Below, piece after piece: positions 24,044-33,859 of a stretch of 64,000 nucleotides of DNA (positions are counted from its first letter, which is position 1; the number at the start of each line of letters is the position of its first letter). The stretch covers positions 372,001 to 436,000 of the forward strand of contig CP085689.1 of NCBI GenBank assembly GCA_020683205.1, given 5' to 3'. Position numbers and translations under genes: made by a program. The DNA comes from Lentisphaerae bacterium WC36 (lineage in GTDB: Bacteria; Verrucomicrobiota; Lentisphaeria; Victivallales; SZUA-371). The notes under the pieces are model-generated. The model saw only the letters and a list, made by a program, of their open reading frames with translations, was not told the DNA's origin and did no database searches.

Positions 24044-26741
24044 GTGCGACTTGTTGTTAATTGAAAAGATTAACTATAGCAATTTATTTGCTATAAACTA
24101 ATAATCTGAGAAGATGGAATGATGGAGTAACGCCCTGAAACGTCTCCTTTAATACTCCGATATGCGTTCAGTTATGTTATCAACTGAAGGTGTAAAGCTC
24201 GGTGAAGTCGGCTGAGAAGATACCCTAACGAGTAATGTCGAGGAATAGCGAACCAGAGGTGGTCGAGTATCTGATAGGCCGGAAGTCTATAAATTATCTA
24301 TGGTGAGAATGTCCATTGAGGACTGACGAACTTCTGAATGTACAGGTCTAAACTTTTAAAATACAGAAATGTATTTATCACAATTGTGATGTAAGTGTGG
24401 TTGAGTAGGATTCGCATATACGAAAATCCATGTATTGTTACAGGCAATATCAAGCTTACAGGTTTATAGGAAGCATCTAAGGATAAATGCATAGATAAGA
24501 TTATTGGAACAAGGAAAGGTCAGAACGTGGAGTGATAACACACTGAGAAGCGGAATGCTATATAAAACCATTAGGTATTAAAAGCAATTTGTCTGACTGA
24601 GAGCGGAGGCATGAGCTATGAATTTGTTGTAATGGCAAAGGAGCAACAGCCTCTAGTCAATTATAACTATAATCAAAAACACATATCCATTCGTAGGTTT
24701 CGGGTATGACTAAGAGAGGTCAAATCAATTCAATAGAAAATGAGGAGACCGACTATGAGTAAAACAAAAGAAAACTTAAAGAGGCAAAATTTGCGAAATA
24801 ACGAATACTATAATTTTCAAGAAACTTTTGATAAACTGTATGAACAAAGTTACAATGGTAAAAAATTCCAAAATTTATTAAAATTTATAATTCGGGAAGA
24901 AAACATATTGTTAGCCTACAGAAATATTAAAAGAAACAAAGGGAGTCAAACGCAAGGAGTCGATTCGAAAGACATCAGATTTCTTGCAAATATGACTACG
25001 AATGAATTAGTATCATTTATACGCAAAAAATTGCAAAATTATTTTCCTAAAAAAGTTAGACGTGTAGAAATTCCTAAAGCAAATGGAAAAACTAGGCCTT
25101 TAGGGATTCCAACAATAGAAGATAGATTAATACAACAATGTATTATGCAGGTATTAGATCCTATTTGCGAAGCCAAATTCTATAAGCATAGCTATGGTTT
25201 TAGACCTTTACGATCTGCAAAACATGCAATTGCAAGATGTAACTTTAATATAAATAGAACAAAGCTACACTATGTAGTAGATGTTGATATTAAAGGATTT
25301 TTCGATAATATAGACCATGCAAAACTATTAAAACAATTATGGGCATTGGGAATACAAGATAAATCTTTATTGAAGGTAATATCTAAAATGCTTAAGGCAG
25401 AAATTGCTGGGGTGGGAGTTCCTACAAAAGGGACTCCACAGGGCGGTATTTTATCACCTTTGTTAGCAAATGTAGCTTTAAATGAATTTGATTGGTGGAT
25501 AGCGAGTCAATGGGATCAATATAAAAGTCATCATCAATATACAGGAAGCCATAAATTTCGAGCCTTAAAAACAACAAGGCTCAAAGAAATGCATATTGTA
25601 CGCTATGCTGATGACTTTAAAATCTTCTGTAGAAACTATACCGATGCAAAAAAGATTTTCACTGCGGTCAAAAACTGGCTTGAAACGCGATTGAAGCTAG
25701 AAATCAGTCCAGAAAAATCTAGAATAACGAATTTAAAAAAGAATTATTCAGAATTTCTTGGAATAAAGATTAAAGTGAAAAAAAAAGGAAAAAGAGTCTT
25801 AAAAGGACAGTTTGAAGATAAATATGTGACAGATTCACATATTGCAGATAAAGCAAAGAAAAGAATATTATTACAAGTTAAAGTCTTTATTAAAAGAATC
25901 CAACGCTCTACAGGTATAGAGGTACTTATAAATATTGATAAGTATAATGCCTATGTGATTGGAGTTCATAATTACTACAACATCGCAACATGTTGTAATT
26001 TAGACTTTCACAAAATAGCCTTTCTTAGTCTTCGGGCACGGGAAAACAGACTTACTTTAAGAAGAAGAAAGCACGACGAAAAATTGCCACGATATATACA
26101 GGACAGATATGGTAAATCAAAATGCCTACGGTTTATATATAATAAACCGTTCCTACCTGTAAGCTATGTACAATTTAAGATGCAGCCCTCATATAGTGGC
26201 TGGTCCCCTTATGTTGAAAATGACAGGAAAAATTTTCATAGCAATCAAAAATCCGTTAGTTCAATTTTTATACAAGAACTTCTTAAGCGTCCAACGCCAA
26301 GGAAAAGTGTAGAATTTAATGATAATCGGATTGCTTTATTCGTAGCACAGTATGGAAAATGTGCCATTACTGGTGAAAAATTAGATATTGATGATATTCA
26401 CTGTCACCATAAAAAACCGATAAAACACGGTGGAGGCGATGAATATAGGAATCTCATAATTATACATGAGAAAGTTCATAAACTGATTCATGCCAGTAAA
26501 ACTAACACAATCCAAAAGATTATACGTCAACTCAATCTTAGTGCAAAAATGATTGAGAAGCTGAATTCTTTGAGAATACAAGCTCAACAAGTGCCTATAC
26601 TTTAAGAACCTATATGTTTTACGAGATATGATTGTATTGAGTAGTTATAAATGATGGAACGCCGTGTGCGGTGAAAGTCGCACGCACGGTGTGGATGGAG
26701 GGAAAACTTGGAGATAACTTCAAAGGGTTACCTATCCATAT
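24044..26741 (+). mobile_element. Group II intron (full length, 2698 nt)
   Basis: The 5' boundary is GTGCGAC (24044-24050). Domains I-III occupy about 700 nt. The ORF with reverse transcriptase, maturase and HNH domains is in domain IV. Domain V is a clear hairpin at 26661-26690 (GCCGTGTGCGG, GAAA loop, CGCACGCACGG-like arm), and domain VI follows with a 3' end at ...CCATAT (26741). The boundaries are confirmed because removal restores the DUF3150 frame and family sequence. It lies in the sense orientation of its host gene, as required for splicing from the mRNA. It appears intact and mobile. Confidence 0.88.
24755..26605 (+). CDS. ltrA: Group II intron reverse transcriptase/maturase with HNH endonuclease
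   Basis: 616 residues from the ATG at 24755 (MSKTKENLK), which has GGAG 9 bp upstream; an in-frame start at 24740 is less likely. Reverse transcriptase motifs: RRVEIPKANGKTRPLGIPT (RT2) near 107, VVDVDIKGFFDNI (RT3) near 175, GTPQGGILSPLLANV (RT4) near 228, and VRYADDFKIF (RT5 catalytic YADD) near 285. Maturase domain X follows. The C-terminal HNH endonuclease has CAITGEKLD, IHCHHKKP and IIIHEKVHKLIH (about 540-590). The protein aids splicing and drives retrohoming. All key residues are present. Confidence 0.93.
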   Translation: MSKTKENLKRQNLRNNEYYNFQETFDKLYEQSYNGKKFQNLLKFIIREENILLAYRNIKRNKGSQTQGVDSKDIRFLANMTTNELVSFIRKKLQNYFPKKVRRVEIPKANGKTRPLGIPTIEDRLIQQCIMQVLDPICEAKFYKHSYGFRPLRSAKHAIARCNFNINRTKLHYVVDVDIKGFFDNIDHAKLLKQLWALGIQDKSLLKVISKMLKAEIAGVGVPTKGTPQGGILSPLLANVALNEFDWWIASQWDQYKSHHQYTGSHKFRALKTTRLKEMHIVRYADDFKIFCRNYTDAKKIFTAVKNWLETRLKLEISPEKSRITNLKKNYSEFLGIKIKVKKKGKRVLKGQFEDKYVTDSHIADKAKKRILLQVKVFIKRIQRSTGIEVLINIDKYNAYVIGVHNYYNIATCCNLDFHKIAFLSLRARENRLTLRRRKHDEKLPRYIQDRYGKSKCLRFIYNKPFLPVSYVQFKMQPSYSGWSPYVENDRKNFHSNQKSVSSIFIQELLKRPTPRKSVEFNDNRIALFVAQYGKCAITGEKLDIDDIHCHHKKPIKHGGGDEYRNLIIIHEKVHKLIHASKTNTIQKIIRQLNLSAKMIEKLNSLRIQAQQVPIL

Positions 26742-27529
26742 ATCCAAATAAATTGAAAATCTTCAGCACACTCAAATCACGAGCTGTGAAATTGTTGGAT
26801 AAATTCGGAGTGCGATTTTTAGGTGGCTGGGGTGTACCAATGGCGAAGGCTGACGAGATTGTTGCTGAGCTCAAAAATATTCAAACTGAATTCATGACTG
26901 CAAAATCAGCGTTCATAAAAAATTATGATAAAGCAGTCAAAAATTGGATAAAAAACAATTCCGAATGGGAAAATATGATTAAAAATTCAGTTGTGAGTTC
27001 TAACTATGTCGCAGGCAAAATTGACTTCATATTTCAGTTATTTGAAGTTAAAAATAACGCCACAGACAACCTCAATACTGGATTAAATTATGAAGTTTCC
27101 AACCTTGGCAACCGTCTTTTTGATGAAGTCGCTAAGCAGGCTCAACAAGCCTATGACAAAAGCTTCAAAGGTAAATCAAACGTCACCCGCAAAGCATTGT
27201 CGCCACTGAAATTAATTAGACATAAGCTGAGTGGCTTAAGCTTTACAGAACCGCACGTTTGTGCAGTTGTGAGCTTAATCGACAATGTATTAACCTGTAT
27301 TCCAAAGCGAGGCGCAATCAAAGGTGAAAACCTTGAAATGCTCAAAAAATTGTTAGAATTAATCGCTGAAAAACAAACGCTTTTAGACATGGCTGAAAAG
27401 ATTCTCAATGGCACAACTGAGCAGGAAATCATCCAAAAGTTAATGGTAGTATCAACAAAATCTAAACCTAAAAAATCAAAGACAAAAGTCAAGACCAACA
27501 ATCATATCGATAGTTGCGGACTTTGGTGA
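26742..27529 (+). CDS. DUF3150 protein, 3' exon
   Basis: 262 codons completing the gene begun at 23878. The sequence reads PNKLKIFSTLKSRAVKLL, FGVRFLGGWGVPMAKADEIV and EFMTAKSAFIKNYDKAVKNW, all typical of DUF3150. It is mostly helical, with a lysine-rich tail. An ORF that starts with TTG at 26708 extends into intron domain VI and is not a real start. The stop TGA (27527-27529) is followed by GAGGAG for the VWA gene. The protein is made only if the intron splices. Confidence 0.8.
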
Positions 27530-27539
27530 GGAGAAAATC

Positions 27540-29063
27540 ATGAAAGATTTTTCAATAGCACAAATATGCCAGGCGCTTCCACTCATTGCGGGGGTGCTTG
27601 GAAAGCGTTATGGAGTTGAAGTAACGATTGGAGGGAATACAGCATACACTGATGGCAAAAGGATTAATTTGCCGTCATTACCTGTTGAATGCGATGAGGT
27701 TTTGATGTATTTAATAAGAGGATGGGTTGACCACGAATCCGCACATATTCGTCATACAAATTTTGAATTAATTAAAAGTAAACGACTGAGTGATTTAGAG
27801 AAGAATATCCTCAATATTTTTGAAGATTGGCGAATTGAGCGTGAGCTTTCAAATCAGTACATTGGGTGCAAAAATAATTTTGCATGGCTGGTGGATTATT
27901 ACTTCAATAAAGATGTCAATTTGAGCTCAAAAAAGAGCAACGACGCAAAGCTGATCGTCAATTATATTTTGCTGAAAATACGTAGTTTTACGGTTAATGA
28001 AGTTAATGTTCATGCTGAGAATTTGAGGCAATTCCTGGAGCCACATTTTAGTAAGGTGTTAATTGAAATTGATAAGATAATTCAGAGTATGAAAGCAAAT
28101 TCTAATTCAACTGAAGATTGCTTAAAGTATGCGAAAAAGGTTTCAGCATTGCTTCGAAAATTAATTAAAAGTGATGCTGAATCAAAGGTTGCTAAAAAGC
28201 AGTTAGAGAAATTACTCAAAGCTAAAAGTGGTGATTTGCCAAAGGATTTTGCTGGTGAGATTCAAGGTGAATTAGAGGCTAAAGCTCCGAATCACAGCAG
28301 CAGTTTAGTACAATCGTCTCGCACAGTTGAGAATAAAGCGAAGGCGTTCGATAGTGAAATGTTAAGCAAAGGTAACGCCACGGCAAATCAGTTGCGACGG
28401 TATTTTTGCAATCTGCTTCAAGCTAAAGATTTGCAACGAAGTCGAGAGTCGAATTATGGGCATAAGATCAACGCGAAAAATTTAGCAAAAGCTCCATTTA
28501 ACTGCAAACTTTTTTTCAAAGACGCTGAGAAAATCAAGACCAATACCGCAGTGCATTTGTTGCTTGATTGTTCATTGTCGATGCGTGATGATATTGAATT
28601 GGCAAGCATGTCGTGCTACTCGATTGCGAAGGCTCTACATGGTCTCAACAATATCAGTGTTGGCGTGACTGCGTTTCCAGTTTTCGTGCCTGAAAGTAGT
28701 GATAATTACGTTGTGAATGTGTCACAAATTCTGAAGCATGATGAGCGTATGCATAATAATTTCAACATAAAAGTTTGTGGTTCAACGCCAATGGGAGCAG
28801 CTCTCTGGAGCGTGCTACAAACGTTTTATCAGCGACGTGAAAATCGTAAGATAATTTTCATCATTACTGATGGCGAACCAGACGAAATCGAAAATGTAAA
28901 GTTAGCGCTCAAAGCAGCTAAAAAGTTCAATATCGAAGTCTATGGCATTGGCATCAAAGACTCCCATATCAAAGATATTTTACCTCAAAATAGCAAAATA
29001 ATCCGTAACCTAACTGACTTAACCACAACTATAAAACAATTACTAAAACAAAGTTTAATCTAA
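27540..29063 (+). CDS. VWA-domain protein, CobT-like partner of MoxR
   Basis: 507 residues. The N-terminal half (1-300) is helical with a metallopeptidase-like VDHESAHIRHTNFE near 62, as in CobT-type proteins. The C-terminal von Willebrand A domain begins near residue 335 with a complete MIDAS: LLDCSLSM (DxSxS), GSTPMGAAL (Thr) and FIITDGEPDE (Asp). MoxR ATPases work with such VWA proteins to insert metals or remodel targets. The ATG at 27540 follows GAGGAG, and a strong terminator (29066-29096) follows the stop. It is the last gene of the plus-strand phage-type run. Confidence 0.85.
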   Translation: MKDFSIAQICQALPLIAGVLGKRYGVEVTIGGNTAYTDGKRINLPSLPVECDEVLMYLIRGWVDHESAHIRHTNFELIKSKRLSDLEKNILNIFEDWRIERELSNQYIGCKNNFAWLVDYYFNKDVNLSSKKSNDAKLIVNYILLKIRSFTVNEVNVHAENLRQFLEPHFSKVLIEIDKIIQSMKANSNSTEDCLKYAKKVSALLRKLIKSDAESKVAKKQLEKLLKAKSGDLPKDFAGEIQGELEAKAPNHSSSLVQSSRTVENKAKAFDSEMLSKGNATANQLRRYFCNLLQAKDLQRSRESNYGHKINAKNLAKAPFNCKLFFKDAEKIKTNTAVHLLLDCSLSMRDDIELASMSCYSIAKALHGLNNISVGVTAFPVFVPESSDNYVVNVSQILKHDERMHNNFNIKVCGSTPMGAALWSVLQTFYQRRENRKIIFIITDGEPDEIENVKLALKAAKKFNIEVYGIGIKDSHIKDILPQNSKIIRNLTDLTTTIKQLLKQSLI

Positions 29064-29065
29064 CC

Positions 29066-29096
29066 AAAAAGAGAGCTGTAAAAGGCTCTTTTTTTA
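29066..29096 (+). terminator. Intrinsic terminator after the VWA gene
   Basis: AAAAAG-AGAGC, loop TGTAAAAG, GCTCT followed by TTTTTTT. It is symmetrical enough to serve also the short minus-strand gene whose stop lies at 29094. Confidence 0.8.
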
Positions 29097-29315
29097 AATA
29101 TATTGTTTAATTTTTTTGATAAACTCCTCAAAATGAGAGTCAAACTCTTGTTTTAGAAATTCGAGTTTTTCGTCGTTCATTAAATTACATTCAGTTAAAT
29201 ATTGTTGTACTGTAAATCTTTTATTTTTAGGATCAGAATGTTTTTGTTTAATGATTTCTAAAGTTTGTTTAAAATTATCAGTAGTGAGAAAACTTTCAAA
29301 ATCATCTACTGACAT
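29094..29315 (-). CDS. Small helical protein of unknown function
   Basis: 73 residues, charged and helical, not recognised (NFKQTLEIIKQKHSDPKNKR, KLEFLKQEFDSHFEEFIKK). Convergent with the VWA gene, it shares its terminator. Its ATG at 29315 has only a weak purine-rich leader, AAGAAAATATTTTC-like on the minus strand, so the start is uncertain. Confidence 0.5.
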   Translation of the reverse strand: MSVDDFESFLTTDNFKQTLEIIKQKHSDPKNKRFTVQQYLTECNLMNDEKLEFLKQEFDSHFEEFIKKIKQYI

Positions 29316-29639
29316 TAAGAAAATATTTTCTTTTTAAACGTGAAAGAATATATCGCCACCAACTGATTATAAGGTTTTTCTTAACTATTATTTTTATGTG
29401 ATATATTAATTGTGGTTATATGTAGCTAATTACTTAAAATATTTGAAATAGACTCGATGTGTGCTACTTTACTTTTGTATGGTTATAGCATTGTTTATTA
29501 AAAAAAATACGTATTCTTAAAGTAGTCTGGTAATGGTTAATTTTTTTGTGATATGTTTACGTAAAAGTTTCTCATGCTCATTAATCAAAGTATATAGATT
29601 TTAAAATAATTATATCATTTACAGGGAAGTTATTAACAT
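29316..29639. other. Intergenic region upstream of the radical SAM operon
   Basis: 324 AT-rich bases between the divergent 73-aa gene and the radical SAM gene. No ORF. It must hold the operon promoter, but none stands out. AGGGAAG at 29623-29629 is the ribosome binding site. Confidence 0.4.
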
Positions 29640-31532
29640 ATGAAAAAAATTGCTTTAGTCGATGCAGATTTAATTGACAATGGAACAAGGCATCCTAATT
29701 TGGCATTGATGAAATTAAGTGGTTACTTTAAAGCACGTGGAGATAATGTCGTACTTTTATATAAAGACTTTAGGAATTTAAAACAATATGATAAAATCTA
29801 TGTATCAAAAGTGTTTAATTATACAAAAATATCTTCTAAACTATTGAAATCTGCTAATGTTTCTATTGGAGGAACTGGCTTTTTTGAAGATGGAGGAGAA
29901 GACTTACCAGATGAAATAGAACATCATATGCCTGATTATGAATTGTACAATGAATTTGTTGAATACCAAGTAAACACTCTTGGCAAAAAGCGTATTAGAT
30001 ATAATGACTATTTAAATTATTCAATAGGATTTATGTCTAGAGGATGTTTTAGAAAATGCTCTTTTTGTGTTAATAAAAAATATGATAGAGCCTTTAGGCA
30101 TGCTCATCTCAGTGAGTTTTTAGATGAAAGTAAAAAAGCAATTTACTTATGGGATGATAATTTTTTAGCATGTAGTGAGTGGCGAGAGATTTTAGATGAA
30201 CTAGAAGCTTCTGGTAAGCCTTTCCAATTCAGGCAAGGTATTGATATTAGACTTTTAACAGATGAGAAAGCGGAGAGATTGTCTAGGGTAAAGTATCATG
30301 GTGACTTTATATTTGCTTTTGATCACATTGAAGATGCAGAACTTATTTCAAGAAAGTTAGAAATATGGAGAAGGCACACATCCAAAACAACTAAGTTGTA
30401 CGTGTTATGTGCTTATACCTCTCAGGACCATGTAGATATTGAGAATGTTTTTAAAAGAATAAAAATATTAATGAAATTTGGCTGTATTCCATATATCATG
30501 AGATATGAGAGTTATAATGATAGTGAATATAAGGGAATTTATGTTCAGTTGGCTCGTTGGTGCAATCAACCTCAATTTTACAAGAAAAAATCTTTTAGAG
30601 AGTTTTGTGAAGCTAACCAAAGCTACCATTCGAATAAGCAAACAAATTGTGCAGCATATCAAGCAATGTTAGATTTTGAACAAAAGCACCCTGATATTGC
30701 TAAAAAATACTTTGATATGAAGCTAGAAAATGAGAATATATATATAGTTTCATATGGGTTTGGAAGAAAATATTCAAATAAGCTTAGTTGCCATATTTGT
30801 GTAGAAGAACAAAAAACATGGGTTAATGCTTATAATGGTTTATTTTCAATAAATGAAGTAATTGGAAAATATTTTACCCAAGAAATGGACCTACAATGTT
30901 TGACTTATAAAGGACACAAGTGTTACAATATACCAAAGGGCAAAATAGCAAAATGGCTTTGTCAAATAATACTATCTCATGAACTGGATGATATATGGAG
31001 GAGTATATTAAACTCTGAGATTAATGATAAAATTAATCAATCAAACATTCCTCAATTTAGTAAATTTAGTGATGGCACTATTGGAGCATTAAAACTTATA
31101 AAACAATACCCGAGTGGAGTTGGCTTTGCACAATTAGGAAAGTCTTTTGACTGTGTTGCAAAGAATGAAATTGCAAGAAGAAAGTATGGAGAAAATCATG
31201 CAAAACTTGCAACATTATTAGACTTAGCTGTAATAAATAATGTAGGAAATACTGCAAAAATTGAATTGTCAGTCTTTGCTAGGTCACTATATTCATTTAA
31301 TGAAGAAGATAAAAATGATATTATTACAAAATTAATTTTAAGAATTCCTATAATTCAAAAAATACTACATGAGGCACAAAAGAAAAAAATTAAATTAACT
31401 GATTATATGTCCATGCTTTCAAAAACAACAATTACAAGAAGAATGTCGAATATATCAATTCTATTGGATAAATTGAAAGACTGTAATAGTTGTGATATTT
31501 TAGGATGTATAGATAATATTGAACGAAAATAG
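29640..31532 (+). CDS. Radical SAM protein with B12-binding-like N-terminus and C-terminal winged-helix region
   Basis: 630 residues. Residues 1-110 look like a Rossmann-type cobalamin-binding domain without the His ligand motif (IALVDADLIDNG, LMKLSGYFKARGDNVVLL). The radical SAM core (about 125-335) has the 4Fe-4S motif Cys136-x3-Cys140-x2-Cys143 in SRGCFRKCSFCVNKK, then YLWDDNFLA and FRQGIDIRLL. The last 270 residues include a winged-helix-like part ending ITRRMSNISILLDKLKD and extra cysteines (CHIC, CNSC). It is the first gene of a five-gene overlapping operon with nuclease-helicase and SMC ATPase genes. A DNA- or nucleotide-modifying role is inferred; the substrate is unknown. Confidence 0.8.
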   Translation: MKKIALVDADLIDNGTRHPNLALMKLSGYFKARGDNVVLLYKDFRNLKQYDKIYVSKVFNYTKISSKLLKSANVSIGGTGFFEDGGEDLPDEIEHHMPDYELYNEFVEYQVNTLGKKRIRYNDYLNYSIGFMSRGCFRKCSFCVNKKYDRAFRHAHLSEFLDESKKAIYLWDDNFLACSEWREILDELEASGKPFQFRQGIDIRLLTDEKAERLSRVKYHGDFIFAFDHIEDAELISRKLEIWRRHTSKTTKLYVLCAYTSQDHVDIENVFKRIKILMKFGCIPYIMRYESYNDSEYKGIYVQLARWCNQPQFYKKKSFREFCEANQSYHSNKQTNCAAYQAMLDFEQKHPDIAKKYFDMKLENENIYIVSYGFGRKYSNKLSCHICVEEQKTWVNAYNGLFSINEVIGKYFTQEMDLQCLTYKGHKCYNIPKGKIAKWLCQIILSHELDDIWRSILNSEINDKINQSNIPQFSKFSDGTIGALKLIKQYPSGVGFAQLGKSFDCVAKNEIARRKYGENHAKLATLLDLAVINNVGNTAKIELSVFARSLYSFNEEDKNDIITKLILRIPIIQKILHEAQKKKIKLTDYMSMLSKTTITRRMSNISILLDKLKDCNSCDILGCIDNIERK

Positions 31533-31542
31533 GATAGCTAAT

Positions 31543-33675
31543 ATGAATAGCCTTTCTGAATTGAGTATAAAACAAAGTTATGATTCTTCAATAGATAATA
31601 TATTGGAGGATTTTTACTATCCAGTATTAGGAAGTGCTTATTCATATGATAGAATCGCGGGGTATTTTACTTCGTCTAGCTTAGTTATTTCTGCAAGAGG
31701 AATATCTGGGCTGTTGAGCAATAATGGTAAAATTAGATTGATAGTTTCTCCTGTCTTAGATAAAAAAGATGCAGAAGAAATTAATCTTGCTCAAAGTGAC
31801 CCAAAAGAGTATATTATTAAAAATTTTGAGTCAGAGTTGAAAAAAGTTGACATCTTGGATATTGCATCAATCAATCATATAAAAGCTTTGGGCTATCTAA
31901 TCGCTACTAATCATTTGGAAATCAAAATAGCACTAATATACAGAGATGGGGATATTTGTTCTTATGAAAAAGTTAATACTAGTGCACTTTTTCATCAAAA
32001 AATTGGTATTATTTCGGACGGAGAAAACAGTATTTCATTTAGTGGGTCAATTAATGAAACTGCTAGTGCATGGACTAATAATATAGAGGAATTTAAAACT
32101 TTTAGGTCGTGGAATACGCATGAAAAAATATATTTTTTAGATGATAAAAAAAAATTTGAAGACCTTTGGAATGGAGCAAGAAAGAATATAAAATTAATTA
32201 GTTTACCAGATGCTATAAAAAAGAAATTTGTTGAATTTAGCAAAGGTTTTCGTAATGAAAGTATTTCAGTCAAATCTTTTAATAAAAGTATGCAGTCTCA
32301 ACGCGTTATTGATAGTTTGTCTCTTTTTGATTTTCAAAAAAAAGCTGTAAAAATGTGGCTGAAAAATGGGTGTAAGCTTTTATTTGAGATGGCAACTGGA
32401 ACAGGTAAGACTAGGACTGCAATTGGTTGCATAGCAGAAATTATGCAGAAAGGGGAGAGCCTTTTAGTAATAGTATCTAGTCCTCAAAATACTTTATCAC
32501 GCCAATGGATAGGTAACATAAGTGAGTTTGATTTATGTTTTGATGAAAGTATTATTGCCGATTCATCCAATAGATTGTGGAAAAAAAAAGCCGAACCTGT
32601 AATCACAAAGTTAAAATTAGGCTACTATAAATCAGTAATTTTTTATTCTACACACAGCACATGTAGCAGTTTAGACTTTATAAATATAGTAAAAAATAGC
32701 CAGAATAAATATAAAATTTTATTTATTGGAGACGAAACTCATGGTTTAGGGTCAACAAAGCAGCAGAACGGTTTACAAAGTAATTACGAGTATAGAATTG
32801 GTTTAAGTGCAACCCCACAACGTTGGTTTGATGATTATGGAAGTCATTTGATTGAAAATTATTATGGTAAAAAGAGTTTTGAATTTACAATTGAAGATGC
32901 ATTAAAAACGATAAACCCTGTAACTCACAAGCCATTTTTAGTCAATTATTATTACTTTATCCGCACTCCAAATTTGTCTCAGAATGAATTAGAAAAATAT
33001 GAAAAAATTTCTACAAAAATAAAAAGGCTTAAAAGGTTTAACACAGATGATATTCAATATCAGGAATATTTGCAAAATTTAATATTTCAAAGAGCTAATA
33101 TTTTAAAAAATGCACAGAGCAAATATGAAGAGTTGAAATTATTACTTGATGATATAAAGGATATAGAAAATACCATTATTTTTGTAAGTCCAGAGCAAAT
33201 AGAAAAAGTAAGTAGTATTTTGGCGGACCGAAACATAATAGCTCACAAGTTTACCCAGTTGGAAGGAACTGTTAAGTCAGAAAAATATAATGGACTTAGT
33301 GAAAGAGAACATATAATAAAAAATTTCAAAAATGGAAATTATAAAGTATTAGTTGCTATAAAATGCTTAGATGAAGGTATAGATATACCTTCTGCAACAA
33401 CTGCAATTCTGATGTCTAGTAATAGCAATCCACGAGAATATATTCAGAGAATTGGACGAGTTATACGTCAAAGTGATAATAAAGAAAATGCACATATATA
33501 TGACTTTGTTGTAAAACCTAGAAAAAGTTTAATTAAAGACTCAGACCTGAAAAAATTTGAAAGAGAAATTTTTGAAAAGGAGTATAACAGAATTAGCTAC
33601 TTAGCAAGTAATGCATTAAACAACACCCGTGCTCTTGCTCAAGCTCATAAACTTTTGGAGAATACCTATGAATGA
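31543..33675 (+). CDS. PLD nuclease-DEAD/DEAH helicase fusion
   Basis: 710 residues from the ATG at 31543 (AGGA 8 bp upstream); a TTG at 31519 is an unlikely start. The N-terminal phospholipase D-like domain (about 30-180) has SYDRIAGYFTSSSL and one HxK motif (His151, Lys153 in FHQKIGIISDGENSISFSGS). The SF2 helicase has Walker A ATGTGKT (284-290), DETH (397-400), GLSATPQRW, and motif VI near 610-635 (CLDEGIDIPSATTAILM ... EYIQRIGRVIRQ). This PLD-helicase architecture is typical of defence restriction factors. Its stop overlaps the next gene's start. Confidence 0.88.
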   Translation: MNSLSELSIKQSYDSSIDNILEDFYYPVLGSAYSYDRIAGYFTSSSLVISARGISGLLSNNGKIRLIVSPVLDKKDAEEINLAQSDPKEYIIKNFESELKKVDILDIASINHIKALGYLIATNHLEIKIALIYRDGDICSYEKVNTSALFHQKIGIISDGENSISFSGSINETASAWTNNIEEFKTFRSWNTHEKIYFLDDKKKFEDLWNGARKNIKLISLPDAIKKKFVEFSKGFRNESISVKSFNKSMQSQRVIDSLSLFDFQKKAVKMWLKNGCKLLFEMATGTGKTRTAIGCIAEIMQKGESLLVIVSSPQNTLSRQWIGNISEFDLCFDESIIADSSNRLWKKKAEPVITKLKLGYYKSVIFYSTHSTCSSLDFINIVKNSQNKYKILFIGDETHGLGSTKQQNGLQSNYEYRIGLSATPQRWFDDYGSHLIENYYGKKSFEFTIEDALKTINPVTHKPFLVNYYYFIRTPNLSQNELEKYEKISTKIKRLKRFNTDDIQYQEYLQNLIFQRANILKNAQSKYEELKLLLDDIKDIENTIIFVSPEQIEKVSSILADRNIIAHKFTQLEGTVKSEKYNGLSEREHIIKNFKNGNYKVLVAIKCLDEGIDIPSATTAILMSSNSNPREYIQRIGRVIRQSDNKENAHIYDFVVKPRKSLIKDSDLKKFEREIFEKEYNRISYLASNALNNTRALAQAHKLLENTYE

Positions 33676-33859
33676 CAACCATAGTAAGTTAGTAAACAGT
33701 AACATTCAGGAAAAATTAAATGATTTTACCGCAAACAACAAGAATATGCGAGATTTTATTTTAGAGATTTTTGACCAAGAAATTAAGGGGTCAGCTCGCT
33801 ATAAAAATACATATAAATCACTTATCGAAAAATATAGTGAACAAGAGGGTGTTAAATGA
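33668..33859 (+). CDS. Small helical protein in the radical SAM/helicase operon
   Basis: 63 residues, not recognised. It is charged and helical (QEKLNDFTANNKNMRDFILE). The start ATG at 33668 has GGAG 7 bp upstream and overlaps the end of the helicase gene (ATGAATGA). Its own stop overlaps the ATG of the DndD-like gene at 33856. The placement between two enzyme genes, with overlaps at both ends, argues that it is a true subunit or adaptor. Confidence 0.65.
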   Translation: MNDNHSKLVNSNIQEKLNDFTANNKNMRDFILEIFDQEIKGSARYKNTYKSLIEKYSEQEGVK

